Source of the DNA: a virus
DNA length: 32,541 bases
Strand: one strand, 5' to 3'
IMG/VR virus record: IMGVR_UViG_3300036671_000180
Span: 1 to 32,541 of that record
Under the pieces are notes generated by a model. The model searched no databases. It saw only the letters and a program-made list of their open reading frames with translations, and was not told where the DNA came from. Below, piece after piece: positions 1 to 5,434 of the stretch (its first letter is position 1; the number at the start of each line of letters is the position of its first letter). Made by a program: the position numbers and the translations under genes.

Positions 1-31
1 CTCAGGTGGAATATTTTTATTTATACAGATG

Positions 32-65
32 CAAACTGTTGAACAATAGATAGCAGTTTGTTTTT
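32..65 (+). terminator. Rho-independent terminator (rightward)
   Basis: Arms CAAACTGTT and AGCAGTTTG form a 9-bp stem (one G-U), with an 11-nt loop, followed directly by TTTTT. It would end rightward transcription entering from left of the window, facing the leftward operon. Confidence 0.6.
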
Positions 66-158
66 CTCTGCAGTTACAATAGGGTCAAATCCTGATGCAC
101 TTGCAAGGATACCCTCGCTATTACCATCTCACTTCTAATATCTTAACACCACCCCTTA

Positions 159-175
159 CCTAAAAAATTTACAAA
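159..175 (-). repeat. 17-bp dispersed repeat, copy 1
   Basis: CCTAAAAAATTTACAAA, the full consensus, at the far left end of the leftward arm beyond the last terminator, so not tied to a downstream promoter here. Confidence 0.7.
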
Positions 176-205
176 TTGAAAAAAAAAAAAAAAAAAAAAA
201 AAAGA

Positions 206-239
206 AAAAAATTTAGTTGAAAATTAAATTATTGAAAAT
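206..239. repeat. 34-bp AT-rich direct repeat, copy A
   Basis: Identical to 1280-1313 as read by eye. Both copies lie just downstream (in the leftward sense) of a GC-rich terminator hairpin. Copy A abuts a run of more than 20 A residues at about 180-203. Confidence 0.7.
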
Positions 240-256
240 TAAATTAAAAGTCCGCG

Positions 257-272
257 CCCCCCTTTCGGGGGG
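257..272 (-). terminator. Terminator of the leftward arm
   Basis: Six C, TTTC, six G on the plus strand; leftward RNA forms CCCCCC-GAAA-GGGGGG and then an AT-rich tract. It follows the stop codon of the 285-737 gene by 12 nt. Confidence 0.6.
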
Positions 273-284
273 AACGGCTTTCGG

Positions 285-737
285 CTATCCTCGCTCCTCT
301 TGGATCTTTTCAATAATGGCTTTCATTTCCACCATTCGTGAGTCAGAGTATGTGTAGCCTTTATCTAAGAACCTAGTAATCCCAAGCGCCGTAGTAGTTG
401 TTCCCCCACCAAGGTTGATCTTGTAATCAGCAGGTAACTCGTAAAAGAAATTTAGAACTGGGTTCTTTGCAAGAAATTGTTTTTTGATTTCTGCTACCAC
501 TATTGCTTCTGCTGCCTTATTGCTTTTAGTGATTGCCTTAAATTCAGCAATATCAATCTGATTAACCTCCACAACGGCAGTCGGTTGGTTTCCATAAACT
601 ACCTTGCCTGCTAGTTCGAGACGCGATGTAAAAGTTGGAATACCAATTTCGTAGAAGGTAGCAAATTTATATTCACCACTCTTGCTTGAGCGTAAATATG
701 TATTTCCTTCTAACTCTACTTTGAAGTAGTTAGTCAT
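285..737 (-). CDS. Hypothetical protein, 150 aa
   Basis: Family not recognised. Start ATG at 737 follows a good ribosome-binding site (GAGGAGAGG) behind a promoter-hairpin cassette. The protein is mixed alpha/beta with no Cys-rich motif or membrane segment. It has a glycine/threonine stretch (GGGTTTT, about residues 111-117) and a charged C-terminal helix (VEMKAIIEKIQEERG). It is the last gene of the leftward arm and has its own promoter and terminator, so it is a single-gene unit. Confidence 0.8.
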   Translation of the reverse strand: MTNYFKVELEGNTYLRSSKSGEYKFATFYEIGIPTFTSRLELAGKVVYGNQPTAVVEVNQIDIAEFKAITKSNKAAEAIVVAEIKKQFLAKNPVLNFFYELPADYKINLGGGTTTTALGITRFLDKGYTYSDSRMVEMKAIIEKIQEERG

Positions 738-751
738 TTCTTACCTCTCCT

Positions 752-802
752 CAACCTGCTCCCTGCAACTTGATACCCTAAGGGTAACACACCTTCCTGA
801 CA
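752..802 (-). promoter_or_regulatory. Promoter-hairpin cassette for 285-737
   Basis: Read leftward: TGTCAGG (802-796), 9 nt, TACCCT as -10 (786-781). A 5-nt-loop hairpin at the mRNA 5' end follows (arms CAAGTTGC and GCAGGTTG, loop AGGGA, 752-772), then the ribosome-binding site. Confidence 0.7.
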
Positions 803-856
803 TTTGCAAATCGAGTGTTCCATAATGTGGAACTCTGGAAAATTTTTTTCCCTATA

Positions 857-873
857 CTTAAAAAATTTACAAA
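857..873 (-). repeat. 17-bp dispersed repeat, copy 2
   Basis: Variant CTTAAAAAATTTACAAA, between the terminator of 955-1161 and the next promoter. Confidence 0.7.
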
Positions 874-915
874 CTTTATCCGCGCATATTTTAATTTTTT
901 TGAAACCCAAGAAAG

Positions 916-939
916 CCCCCAGCCTCTGCGCACTGGGGG
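916..939 (-). terminator. Terminator of 955-1161
   Basis: CCCCCAG and CTGGGGG arms around a 10-nt loop; leftward RNA continues GCTTTCTTGGGTTTC. Confidence 0.6.
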
Positions 940-954
940 ACTAACTCGGTGGGG

Positions 955-1161
955 CTAAGCCACTAAGCGGTAAAGGTAAAGCCCGCTGTGGTGTGGGCGG
1001 TAGTCCCTGCAATCCTCTAAGCACGGCTCACACACCTCCACGAGAGACTTAAGCGGGCGTGTTGTATTGTAACTAATGCGCTCGTATCCCTGTAATTCAT
1101 AAGTTGCTACTACAACTTTTGCAGAATCTCCGCAAGTCTCGCAAGTCTCTAATTCATTCAT
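955..1161 (-). CDS. Small zinc-ribbon-like protein, 68 aa
   Basis: Start taken at ATG 1161 (MNELETCETCGDS), preceded by GAGGGAGAGG. The longer ORF to 1275 runs back through the leader hairpin and promoter and cannot be translated from the predicted mRNA. Two CxxC pairs, CETC near the N-terminus and CEPC about residue 46, could bind one zinc ion. Function unknown. Its own cassette precedes it and its own terminator follows. Confidence 0.75.
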   Translation of the reverse strand: MNELETCETCGDSAKVVVATYELQGYERISYNTTRPLKSLVEVCEPCLEDCRDYRPHHSGLYLYRLVA

Positions 1162-1175
1162 TATTGCCTCTCCCT

Positions 1176-1226
1176 CAACCTGCTCCCTGCAACTTGATAA
1201 ATCAAGCATACCACACTTTCCTGACA
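1176..1226 (-). promoter_or_regulatory. Promoter-hairpin cassette for 955-1161
   Basis: TGTCAGG (1226-1220), 9 nt, TATGCT (1210-1205). Hairpin 1176-1196 has arms CAAGTTGC and GCAGGTTG with loop AGGGA, the same as the cassette at 752. Confidence 0.7.
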
Positions 1227-1254
1227 TTTTTAACATTTCAAGAAAACCTGTAGC

Positions 1255-1271
1255 ACTAAAAAATTTACAAA
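1255..1271 (-). repeat. 17-bp dispersed repeat, copy 3
   Basis: Variant ACTAAAAAATTTACAAA, upstream of the cassette for 955-1161. Confidence 0.7.
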
Positions 1272-1279
1272 TCAAATCG

Positions 1280-1313
1280 AAAAAATTTAGTTGAAAATTA
1301 AATTATTGAAAAT
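1280..1313. repeat. 34-bp AT-rich direct repeat, copy B
   Basis: Second copy of the segment at 206-239, again between a 17-bp repeat and a terminator, as if the whole intergenic module had been duplicated. Confidence 0.7.
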
Positions 1314-1318
1314 AAGTA

Positions 1319-1348
1319 AAGCCCCCCCACCTTTTAGTGAAGGGACTT
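1319..1348 (-). terminator. Terminator of 1364-1627
   Basis: About 12 pairs including several G-U between AAGTCCCTTCAC and the G-rich arm ending in CTT, read leftward, then TTACTTATTTTC. Confidence 0.55.
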
Positions 1349-1363
1349 CCTTATTTGTGAAAC

Positions 1364-1627
1364 TTAAACCGCGTACTCGAGGTACTCGTACTCAAATGTA
1401 TCAGAGACATTCTTGTAGATCTCCTCGCCAGTAGTCTCGTCATAATTATCAAGTTCACGCATAATTATTTCTAAACCGCTGTCATTTAGTTCAACCGAGA
1501 CTACGTCACTCTTATCCGCTCCCGTAATGAAATTAAAAGGTGCTTCGGTAGCCCATTTAATTAGTGAGTCGGTGGTTGCGAATAGTTGATTCTCGCACTT
1601 GATAATGTCTGCCCAGTAGACTGCCAT
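1364..1627 (-). CDS. Hypothetical protein, 87 aa, acidic
   Basis: Start taken at ATG 1627 (MAVYWADIIKC), 7 nt after GGGAGGA. The longer ORF to 1699 overlaps the hairpin and promoter. The protein is acidic, especially toward the C-terminus (ELDNYDETTGEEIYKNVSDTFEYEYLEYAV), which is typical of small phage proteins that bind a host protein or mimic DNA charge, but that is only a guess. No recognisable domain. Confidence 0.75.
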   Translation of the reverse strand: MAVYWADIIKCENQLFATTDSLIKWATEAPFNFITGADKSDVVSVELNDSGLEIIMRELDNYDETTGEEIYKNVSDTFEYEYLEYAV

Positions 1628-1641
1628 TTTGTGTCCTCCCT

Positions 1642-1692
1642 CAACCTGCTCCCTGCAACTTGATAAATATATTGTCTCACACTTTCCTGACA
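1642..1692 (-). promoter_or_regulatory. Promoter-hairpin cassette for 1364-1627
   Basis: TGTCAGG (1692-1686), 9 nt, GACAAT (1676-1671, a weak -10 that overlaps AATATA). Hairpin 1642-1662: arms CAAGTTGC and GCAGGTTG, loop AGGGA. Confidence 0.65.
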
Positions 1693-1734
1693 TTTGCAAA
1701 TTAGAAATCTCATAATGTGGAACATCAACTCGTA

Positions 1735-1751
1735 CCTAAAAAATTTACAAA
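1735..1751 (-). repeat. 17-bp dispersed repeat, copy 4
   Basis: Full consensus CCTAAAAAATTTACAAA, 5 nt past the stop codon of 1756-1911 in the leftward sense. Confidence 0.7.
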
Positions 1752-1755
1752 CTAT

Positions 1756-1911
1756 TTATCTAGTCTTGAAAAATTTTCTAAGTTTGATTATTAAAATAAC
1801 CGCGAGTGAAAGATATATAGTCCGCGCTGGTAATTCTAAATCTATCCAATAAGTCTCAAGTTCAAATCCATTATTGTTCAGCGTAAACTCTAACCATAAT
1901 AAATATTCCAC
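1756..1911 (-). CDS. Small membrane protein, 51 aa (GTG start)
   Basis: Begins MEYLLWLEFTLNN. The GTG start overlaps the TAG stop of the preceding gene by one base (TAGTG), with GGGG upstream as a ribosome-binding site. One C-terminal hydrophobic helix (about residues 31-43, TIYLSLAVILIIK) is followed by a basic tail (LRKFFKTR). This is the last of four coupled genes that start from the promoter at 2467. Too short to classify; coding status rests on the overlap architecture. Confidence 0.55.
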   Translation of the reverse strand: MEYLLWLEFTLNNNGFELETYWIDLELPARTIYLSLAVILIIKLRKFFKTR

Positions 1912-2006
1912 TACTTACCCCTATTCACAAAACAGTATTGACAAACCCAACCAAAATCCTGTAAGTCAGTATCCAAATCCTCACAAGTGCAAATTAAATT
2001 CATCAT
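1911..2006 (-). CDS. Tiny zinc-knuckle-like peptide, 31 aa
   Basis: Begins MMNLICTCEDLD and ends VCQYCFVNRGK. A CxC pair and a CxxC pair about 16 residues apart suggest one bound zinc. ATG overlaps the upstream TAA by one base (TAATG) and its stop overlaps the next GTG, so it sits in a translationally coupled chain. Function unknown. Confidence 0.55.
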   Translation of the reverse strand: MMNLICTCEDLDTDLQDFGWVCQYCFVNRGK

Positions 2007-2113
2007 TAGTTTTCCTTGTACCAATTATCTTGCTTTAATATTGTTAAGTTAAGTGCTACACCTACACAAACTATCCCGAATATAAATCCTGCAATAAAAC
2101 TAATCAAGTTCAT
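2006..2113 (-). CDS. Single-pass membrane peptide, 35 aa
   Basis: MNLISFIAGFIFGIVCVGVA forms one transmembrane helix (about residues 3-23) with a short polar tail (KQDNWYKEN). Its ATG shares the A of the upstream TGA, and CAGGGG upstream serves as the ribosome-binding site. It could be a small inner-membrane accessory protein; no family recognised. Confidence 0.6.
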   Translation of the reverse strand: MNLISFIAGFIFGIVCVGVALNLTILKQDNWYKEN

Positions 2114-2460
2114 CACCCCTGCGTAACTTCCCATTGCTCCATAGGGGTTGGGTCATAACTATCAAAGCACCTACCGCAGACTAGGTGCTGTATGCCCCGT
2201 GCGTAAGAGTTACCTGCATTAAGGTCTTTCAACTCCTCGGCAAGGAAATCAGATTGACATACATTACAAGTATCGTAGGAAATCTTAAATCCCATTTCAC
2301 CTGCTAGTTTTTCTACAATTACTGATAAGTCGAATAAGTTTTGCGCGTGGGATTCACGCTTTTCAGATTCAATAGGGTCACTACTTAATTGCTGTGCCCA
2401 GTAGTTAGCATCAGTCCAAGCGATGCTAAGTGCGGTAACCATTTCTGTTGTTAGATTCAT
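2113..2460 (-). CDS. Zinc-ribbon protein, 115 aa, leaderless
   Basis: Start taken at ATG 2460 (MNLTTEMVTALSIAW). The -10 box TATGCT ends only 6 nt before it, so the mRNA probably begins at or next to the start codon; the longer ORF to 2478 includes the promoter itself. The N-terminal half is helical; the C-terminal half has CNVC (about residues 65-68) and CGRC (about 96-99), spaced like a zinc ribbon. It heads the four-gene overlapping operon down to 1756. Confidence 0.75.
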   Translation of the reverse strand: MNLTTEMVTALSIAWTDANYWAQQLSSDPIESEKRESHAQNLFDLSVIVEKLAGEMGFKISYDTCNVCQSDFLAEELKDLNAGNSYARGIQHLVCGRCFDSYDPTPMEQWEVTQG

Positions 2461-2466
2461 AGAGAT

Positions 2467-2488
2467 AGCATACATCACTACCCTGACA
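2467..2488 (-). promoter_or_regulatory. Promoter (leaderless type) for 2113-2460
   Basis: TGTCAGG (2488-2482), 9 nt, TATGCT (2472-2467), then 6 nt to ATG. The sequence from promoter to start codon is the same as at 2858. Confidence 0.65.
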
Positions 2489-2526
2489 TTTGCAAATCCA
2501 CCCGCGCTTACTTAAAAACCCGGTCC

Positions 2527-2543
2527 CCTAAAAAATTTACAAC
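2527..2543 (-). repeat. 17-bp dispersed repeat, copy 5
   Basis: CCTAAAAAATTTACAAC, between a terminator and the 2467 promoter. Confidence 0.7.
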
Positions 2544-2559
2544 TCCCAGATAAAAAGAA

Positions 2560-2577
2560 AGAGGCGCGAACGCCCCT
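2560..2577 (-). terminator. Terminator of 2591-2851
   Basis: Leftward AGGGGCG-TTCG-CGCCTCT followed by TTCTTTTTATC; a classic UUCG tetraloop hairpin with U tract. Confidence 0.75.
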
Positions 2578-2590
2578 GACTTTTAGGTTC

Positions 2591-2851
2591 TTATGCGTCC
2601 CAACCAACCAGTTCGCCCTCAAACGCAGCGTCCTCGTGTAGAGGCGCGCTTGCGGACTCGCAGCAGCATTTAATGAAATTGCAGTCGTCACAGCCTTCCT
2701 CATAGTCAAAGTCAAAGTCAGCCGCGTGACGCAGATCAAGCACGCGATCGTAGAAATTGGCATTCTCCAAATCTGCATTCCAAAGGGTTGGGGCAGAAGC
2801 GGACTGGACGTACGAGATTTGGCTCTCGCTGGCGACTGTGGTTGTAATCAT
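2591..2851 (-). CDS. Cys-rich small protein, 86 aa, leaderless
   Basis: Start taken at ATG 2851 (MITTTVASESQIS), 6 nt after the -10 box, not at 2908, which lies upstream of the promoter. An acidic centre (DFDFDYEEGCDDC) leads into a cysteine cluster CDDCNFIKCCC (about residues 54-64), a possible metal site. Function unknown. Confidence 0.7.
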   Translation of the reverse strand: MITTTVASESQISYVQSASAPTLWNADLENANFYDRVLDLRHAADFDFDYEEGCDDCNFIKCCCESASAPLHEDAAFEGELVGWDA

Positions 2852-2857
2852 AGAGAT

Positions 2858-2879
2858 AGCATACATCACTACCCTGACA
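2858..2879 (-). promoter_or_regulatory. Promoter (leaderless type) for 2591-2851
   Basis: TGTCAGG (2879-2873), 9 nt, TATGCT (2863-2858), 6 nt to ATG. A second TGTCAGG at 2899-2893 lies 13 nt further upstream without its own -10, so this promoter carries two boxes. Confidence 0.65.
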
Positions 2880-2941
2880 TTTTCAAAACTACCCTGACAA
2901 TGCGCCACACCTGATCGCTAAACAGAATCACACCCCATAGG

Positions 2942-2958
2942 GTTGTAAATTTTTTAGG
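2942..2958 (+). repeat. 17-bp dispersed repeat, inverted copy
   Basis: TTGTAAATTTTTTAGGG on the plus strand; the only copy found in the opposite orientation, between a terminator and the 2858 promoter. Confidence 0.65.
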
Positions 2959-2980
2959 GAAATAAACCCAAAACCAAAAA

Positions 2981-3001
2981 CCCCCTGAGATTTTCAGGGG
3001 G
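2981..3001 (-). terminator. Terminator of 3022-3195
   Basis: CCCCCTGA and TCAGGGGG arms; leftward RNA continues TTTTTGGTTTTGGG. Confidence 0.7.
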
Positions 3002-3021
3002 CTTGGGGTAATTTTTATGGG

Positions 3022-3195
3022 TTAGTAGTTCTCGTTCACCCATTCAATAATTTCGCTCATTGTGTCCGCGCTACGAGCGACCGCGATAAAGTCCGCGTCC
3101 TCTAGTAGTAGATTACCTGAAACCGTAGTTTCGCCCTCTACAACACTAAGTACGACTCTTAAGTTCAGGGTAGATAATAGTTGTCCTGTGTTCAT
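3022..3195 (-). CDS. Hypothetical protein, 57 aa
   Basis: MNTGQLLSTLNLRVVLSVV..., ATG 4 nt after the upstream stop, with GAGGGGG as a strong ribosome-binding site inside the end of the upstream gene. Amphipathic, ending SEIIEWVNENY. Second gene of a two-gene unit with 3200-3556. No family recognised. Confidence 0.65.
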   Translation of the reverse strand: MNTGQLLSTLNLRVVLSVVEGETTVSGNLLLEDADFIAVARSADTMSEIIEWVNENY

Positions 3196-3199
3196 TTTC

Positions 3200-3556
3200 T
3201 CACACCCCCTCTACTACGGCTTTAACGTAATTAACCGCGTCTATTGAGTAACCGCCAATGTGCCAATCGTATTGCCCGAAAGGCGTGCCCATTTCGTATT
3301 GTTTCCAATCGTAAATAGTTGCGTAAGTAAGTTTGTAAGTGTTCACGTCCATAAATTCAATAACCCATTCCGCAGAAACTTTTCCGTCAGAAACGGTGTG
3401 ATCATTAATATCAATTAGGTACGGTAGCCCGAACTTTTCTACAAGTGTGTCGTATGTAGTTACTACAACACCGCGTAGCCCACTACCGTTACAAGTACTT
3501 TCGTTATCTGTTTTGTAAGATAGTTCCGAACCATCTACTGTAATTGTTGAAATCAT
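3200..3556 (-). CDS. Hypothetical protein, 118 aa
   Basis: Start taken at ATG 3556 (MISTITVDGSELSYK), 6 nt after GGGAGGGG; the ORF to 3634 covers the hairpin and promoter. Beta-rich composition with a Trp/Tyr-rich C-terminal half (YDWKQYEMGTPFGQYDWHIGG), suggesting a compact beta fold. Function unknown. Confidence 0.75.
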   Translation of the reverse strand: MISTITVDGSELSYKTDNESTCNGSGLRGVVVTTYDTLVEKFGLPYLIDINDHTVSDGKVSAEWVIEFMDVNTYKLTYATIYDWKQYEMGTPFGQYDWHIGGYSIDAVNYVKAVVEGV

Positions 3557-3579
3557 TTTGTCCCCTCCCAGAAACTGTC

Positions 3580-3623
3580 GCCCTATTTGGGCTATGGATA
3601 CATTGTACCACACTAACCTGACA
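3580..3623 (-). promoter_or_regulatory. Promoter-hairpin cassette for 3200-3556
   Basis: TGTCAGG (3623-3617), 9 nt, TACAAT (3607-3602); hairpin GCCC-AAATA-GGGC at 3580-3592. Confidence 0.7.
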
Positions 3624-3645
3624 TATTTAACCATAACCTAATACA

Positions 3646-3775
3646 AGTGTGTTAGCGAGCCTTGGTCTGCAATCATTGTTAGTTATTTGTAGTCAGGCTG
3701 GCTTGCCTTTTCCGTTCACTAACGACCCGTTACCCGTTTATCCTCGGCACTCGCTAACTCACTCTATTTAGTTAC
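3646..3775 (-). ncRNA. Candidate structured RNA with its own promoter
   Basis: The promoter at 3782 points leftward into about 130 nt with no credible ORF. The predicted transcript, starting near 3775, is closed by a stem of 13 pairs plus one mismatch: AGTG-A-GTTAGCGAG (3763-3750) with CTCGCTAAC-A-CACT (3659-3646). A small internal hairpin, TAACG-GGT-CGTTA, is visible near 3724. No U-rich tail follows, so it may read into 3200-3556 or be processed. No known RNA family recognised; alternatives are a long leader or a decayed gene. Confidence 0.5.
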
Positions 3776-3781
3776 AAAACC

Positions 3782-3803
3782 ATTGTACCACACTAACCTG
3801 ACA
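3782..3803 (-). promoter_or_regulatory. Promoter for the 3646-3775 RNA
   Basis: TGTCAGG (3803-3797), 9 nt, TACAAT (3787-3782). Nearly the same sequence as the promoter at 3602, but no start codon with a ribosome-binding site follows. Confidence 0.65.
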
Positions 3804-3806
3804 TTT

Positions 3807-4001
3807 TTAGACAGGCATTAAACTAATGTCATAAGTGTCTAAGCGTTCACGAAAGTTAGCCCCATGTACCTTGTAGCCAACTTCTATTGCTTGATCTATA
3901 ACCTGATCAGCAGTTACCGCATCAAGTTGTTCTACCAAACTTAGTAGTTCTACTTCGGCATTTCCATTAAAACCATAAAAAGTTACTTTGTATTTTTTCA
4001 C
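3807..4001 (-). CDS. Hypothetical protein, 64 aa (GTG start)
   Basis: Start taken at GTG 4001 (MKKYKVTFYGFNGNAEVELL), 8 nt after GAGAGGAGAG. The longer ORF to 4079 crosses the promoter. Predicted beta strand, helix, beta. Function unknown. Its stop lies just beyond the next promoter. Confidence 0.65.
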   Translation of the reverse strand: MKKYKVTFYGFNGNAEVELLSLVEQLDAVTADQVIDQAIEVGYKVHGANFRERLDTYDISLMPV

Positions 4002-4029
4002 TTTGTTTTCTCTCCTCTCTGTTAAAACC

Positions 4030-4051
4030 ATTGTAGCATATCTCCCTGACA
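4030..4051 (-). promoter_or_regulatory. Promoter for 3807-4001
   Basis: TGTCAGG (4051-4045), 9 nt, TACAAT (4035-4030). Short leader with no clear pentaloop hairpin before GAGAGGAGAG. Confidence 0.65.
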
Positions 4052-4088
4052 TTTTTAACCTAGGTAGAAACCGCGCCAACTATGTACC

Positions 4089-4105
4089 CCTAAAAAATTT
4101 ACAAC
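4089..4105 (-). repeat. 17-bp dispersed repeat, copy 6
   Basis: CCTAAAAAATTTACAAC. The flank continues CAATTTG and resembles the flank at 4921 closely. Confidence 0.7.
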
Positions 4106-4119
4106 AATTTGGAAATGAA

Positions 4120-4153
4120 ATATCCCCCCGGCCAAGTTAGCGCGGGGAGATAT
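4120..4153 (-). terminator. Terminator of 4163-4330
   Basis: ATATCTCCCC pairs with GGGGGGATAT around a 14-nt loop, then TTCATTTCC, read leftward. Confidence 0.65.
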
Positions 4154-4162
4154 CTCTCTTAA

Positions 4163-4330
4163 CTACTCGGCGTTAAAGTAGTTAATAGTTATTGCCTCGA
4201 TACGGTGTTGCGCGTGCCCGCCTAAAATGTCTGCAACTTTCTGCAAACTGTGTGCTTCGAAAGTGTAGGTAGTTTCACTAATCGTTACTGATACGCCCGC
4301 GATATTGCTATCTGAAATATTTACTAGCAT
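4163..4330 (-). CDS. Hypothetical protein, 55 aa
   Basis: Start taken at ATG 4330 (MLVNISDSNIAG) after AAGGGAGAG; overlaps the end of 4324-4590 by 7 nt, so probably coupled. Third gene of the unit begun by 4595-4816. Ends HRIEAITINYFNAE. No family recognised. Confidence 0.65.
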   Translation of the reverse strand: MLVNISDSNIAGVSVTISETTYTFEAHSLQKVADILGGHAQHRIEAITINYFNAE

Positions 4331-4590
4331 TTTATATTCTCTCCCTTTTCTGCTGTGTTCCAAGAATTTATTGACAATAAACTCCACTCTGAATTACTTA
4401 GGTCAAGCGTGATCTCCTCCGCGCTATCAACGTGAAAGAATATCTGATCGTCAGGCACTCCACTAGGCGTGTACTCAAACTCGCCTTCGTCGTCCCAGTC
4501 CGAGCCCTCGCAGGAAATATATACTTCCTCTACCTCGCTACCTTCGTAATTAAAAGATATTGTGCAGTACGCGCCAACTAGATAACTCAT
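4324..4590 (-). CDS. Hypothetical acidic protein, 88 aa
   Basis: Start taken at ATG 4590 (MSYLVGAYCTISFNYEG), with GGAAGGTGAG as ribosome-binding site in the end of the upstream gene; GTG at 4602 is an alternative. Strongly acidic middle (EGSDWDDEGEFEY). Function unknown. Confidence 0.65.
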   Translation of the reverse strand: MSYLVGAYCTISFNYEGSEVEEVYISCEGSDWDDEGEFEYTPSGVPDDQIFFHVDSAEEITLDLSNSEWSLLSINSWNTAEKGENIKC

Positions 4591-4594
4591 AGGG

Positions 4595-4816
4595 TTACTC
4601 ACCTTCCTTTGCTAAATAGTCTGCTAGTTCTGTGATCAAGCCACTAGTCAGTATGTCAAAACGATTTTGAATTTCGTCAAGGCTAAGCCCAAACTCAACG
4701 CTTACTGAAAGCACCGCAATAACGTGTTCGTTGGCGGTGTTATTCAGGTTTGGGTACTTAGCATTATCTAGTGCCGTGTATGCCTTTACAAAATCTTGTG
4801 TGTTTAGGTTTCCCAT
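4595..4816 (-). CDS. Hypothetical protein, 73 aa
   Basis: MGNLNTQDFVKAYTALDNAKYPN, helix-rich. ATG preceded by GAGGAGAGG. First gene of a three-gene unit (4595, 4324, 4163). The middle (SVEFGLSLDEIQNRFDILTS) could be a small helix-turn-helix, but this is weak. Confidence 0.7.
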   Translation of the reverse strand: MGNLNTQDFVKAYTALDNAKYPNLNNTANEHVIAVLSVSVEFGLSLDEIQNRFDILTSGLITELADYLAKEGE

Positions 4817-4829
4817 TCTTACCTCTCCT

Positions 4830-4880
4830 CAAGTTACTCCCTGTAACCTGATAAAACCATTGTAGCACACTAACCTGACA
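4830..4880 (-). promoter_or_regulatory. Promoter-hairpin cassette for the 4816 unit
   Basis: TGTCAGG (4880-4874), 9 nt, TACAAT (4864-4859). Hairpin 4830-4850: arms CAGGTTAC and GTAACTTG, loop AGGGA. Relative to the cassette at 752, both arms change together and all 8 pairs are kept. Confidence 0.75.
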
Positions 4881-4920
4881 TATTTACATAAACTATAAAA
4901 CCGCGATATATATTTCCGCG

Positions 4921-4937
4921 CTTAAAAAATTTACAAC
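4921..4937 (-). repeat. 17-bp dispersed repeat, copy 7
   Basis: CTTAAAAAATTTACAAC, between a terminator and the 4816-unit promoter. Confidence 0.7.
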
Positions 4938-4949
4938 AATTTGAAAATA

Positions 4950-4987
4950 AAATATCTCCCTACCTGTCTTAGCGTAGGGAGATATTT
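4950..4987 (-). terminator. Terminator of 4998-5342
   Basis: Perfect 14-bp stem (AAATATCTCCCTAC with GTAGGGAGATATTT), 10-nt loop; leftward RNA runs into TTATTTTC. Confidence 0.75.
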
Positions 4988-4997
4988 ATTAGGGAGA

Positions 4998-5342
4998 TTA
5001 CTCGGTAATAAGTTTTACATATTCATTCTGGTAAGAACACGCTAGCCAAGCCTCGCTATAATCCTTCTTAAGGATATCCCTGTCAATGTCGGTACGAGTA
5101 ATAGTTTTTACTTTCACTCTATCCGCGCCATTGATAGTGCCTGTCTCGGCTTCTCCTAGCAATTCAAGAATTGCTTTCTTAGCCTCTTGTTCTTGTTCTT
5201 TAAGTACCGCGATAGCCTTACGCGATTCTTTAAGTGTTGCAATTAGTTCCTCAACGTTAGTGCCGTCAAGAATTGCAACGTTGCTTGTAACAACAACTTC
5301 CGTTGTTACCTTTCGAGTAATGGTGCTGGTCATAGTAACCAC
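4998..5342 (-). CDS. Hypothetical protein, 114 aa; paralogue of 12528-12860
   Basis: Starts at GTG 5342, or at ATG 5333 (MTSTITRKV), both after AGAGAGG. It has a coiled-coil-like centre (KESRKAIAVLKEQEQEAKKA), then GEAETGTINGADRVKV and DYSEAWLACSYQNEY. The same pattern, G-x-A-x-x-GTI-x-G followed by Y-x-EAWLA, occurs in 12528-12860. The helix plus GTI-x-G core recalls the accessory tail segment of phage YqaJ-type recombination proteins; that link is from memory and tentative. Confidence 0.7.
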   Translation of the reverse strand: MVTMTSTITRKVTTEVVVTSNVAILDGTNVEELIATLKESRKAIAVLKEQEQEAKKAILELLGEAETGTINGADRVKVKTITRTDIDRDILKKDYSEAWLACSYQNEYVKLITE

Positions 5343-5361
5343 TTGCCTCTCTGTGTCTCTC

Positions 5362-5406
5362 GCCCTATCTGGGCTTGTAAAATCATTGTAGCATATTAAC
5401 CTGACA
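5362..5406 (-). promoter_or_regulatory. Promoter-hairpin cassette for 4998-5342
   Basis: TGTCAGG (5406-5400), 9 nt, TACAAT (5390-5385); hairpin GCCC-AGATA-GGGC at 5362-5374. Confidence 0.7.
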
Positions 5407-5434
5407 TATTCTAATCGAGATAAGCGAGCGAGTT

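Noticed and set aside
178-210. Run of more than 20 A residues
   Set aside because: Could be a long U tract of a leftward terminator but is far from the hairpin; may also be an assembly or sequencing homopolymer artefact. Not called as a feature.
781-820. TTGCAA 17 nt upstream of the -10 as an ordinary -35 box
   Set aside because: Present at a few promoters (as at 781 and 1671) but replaced by TTAAAA, TAGAAT or others elsewhere, while TGTCAGG stays constant; so not the defining element.
2512-2778. Leftward 88-codon ORF in the 2591-2851 region
   Set aside because: Passes through the UUCG terminator and a 17-bp repeat and has low-quality composition; shadow of the Cys-rich gene.
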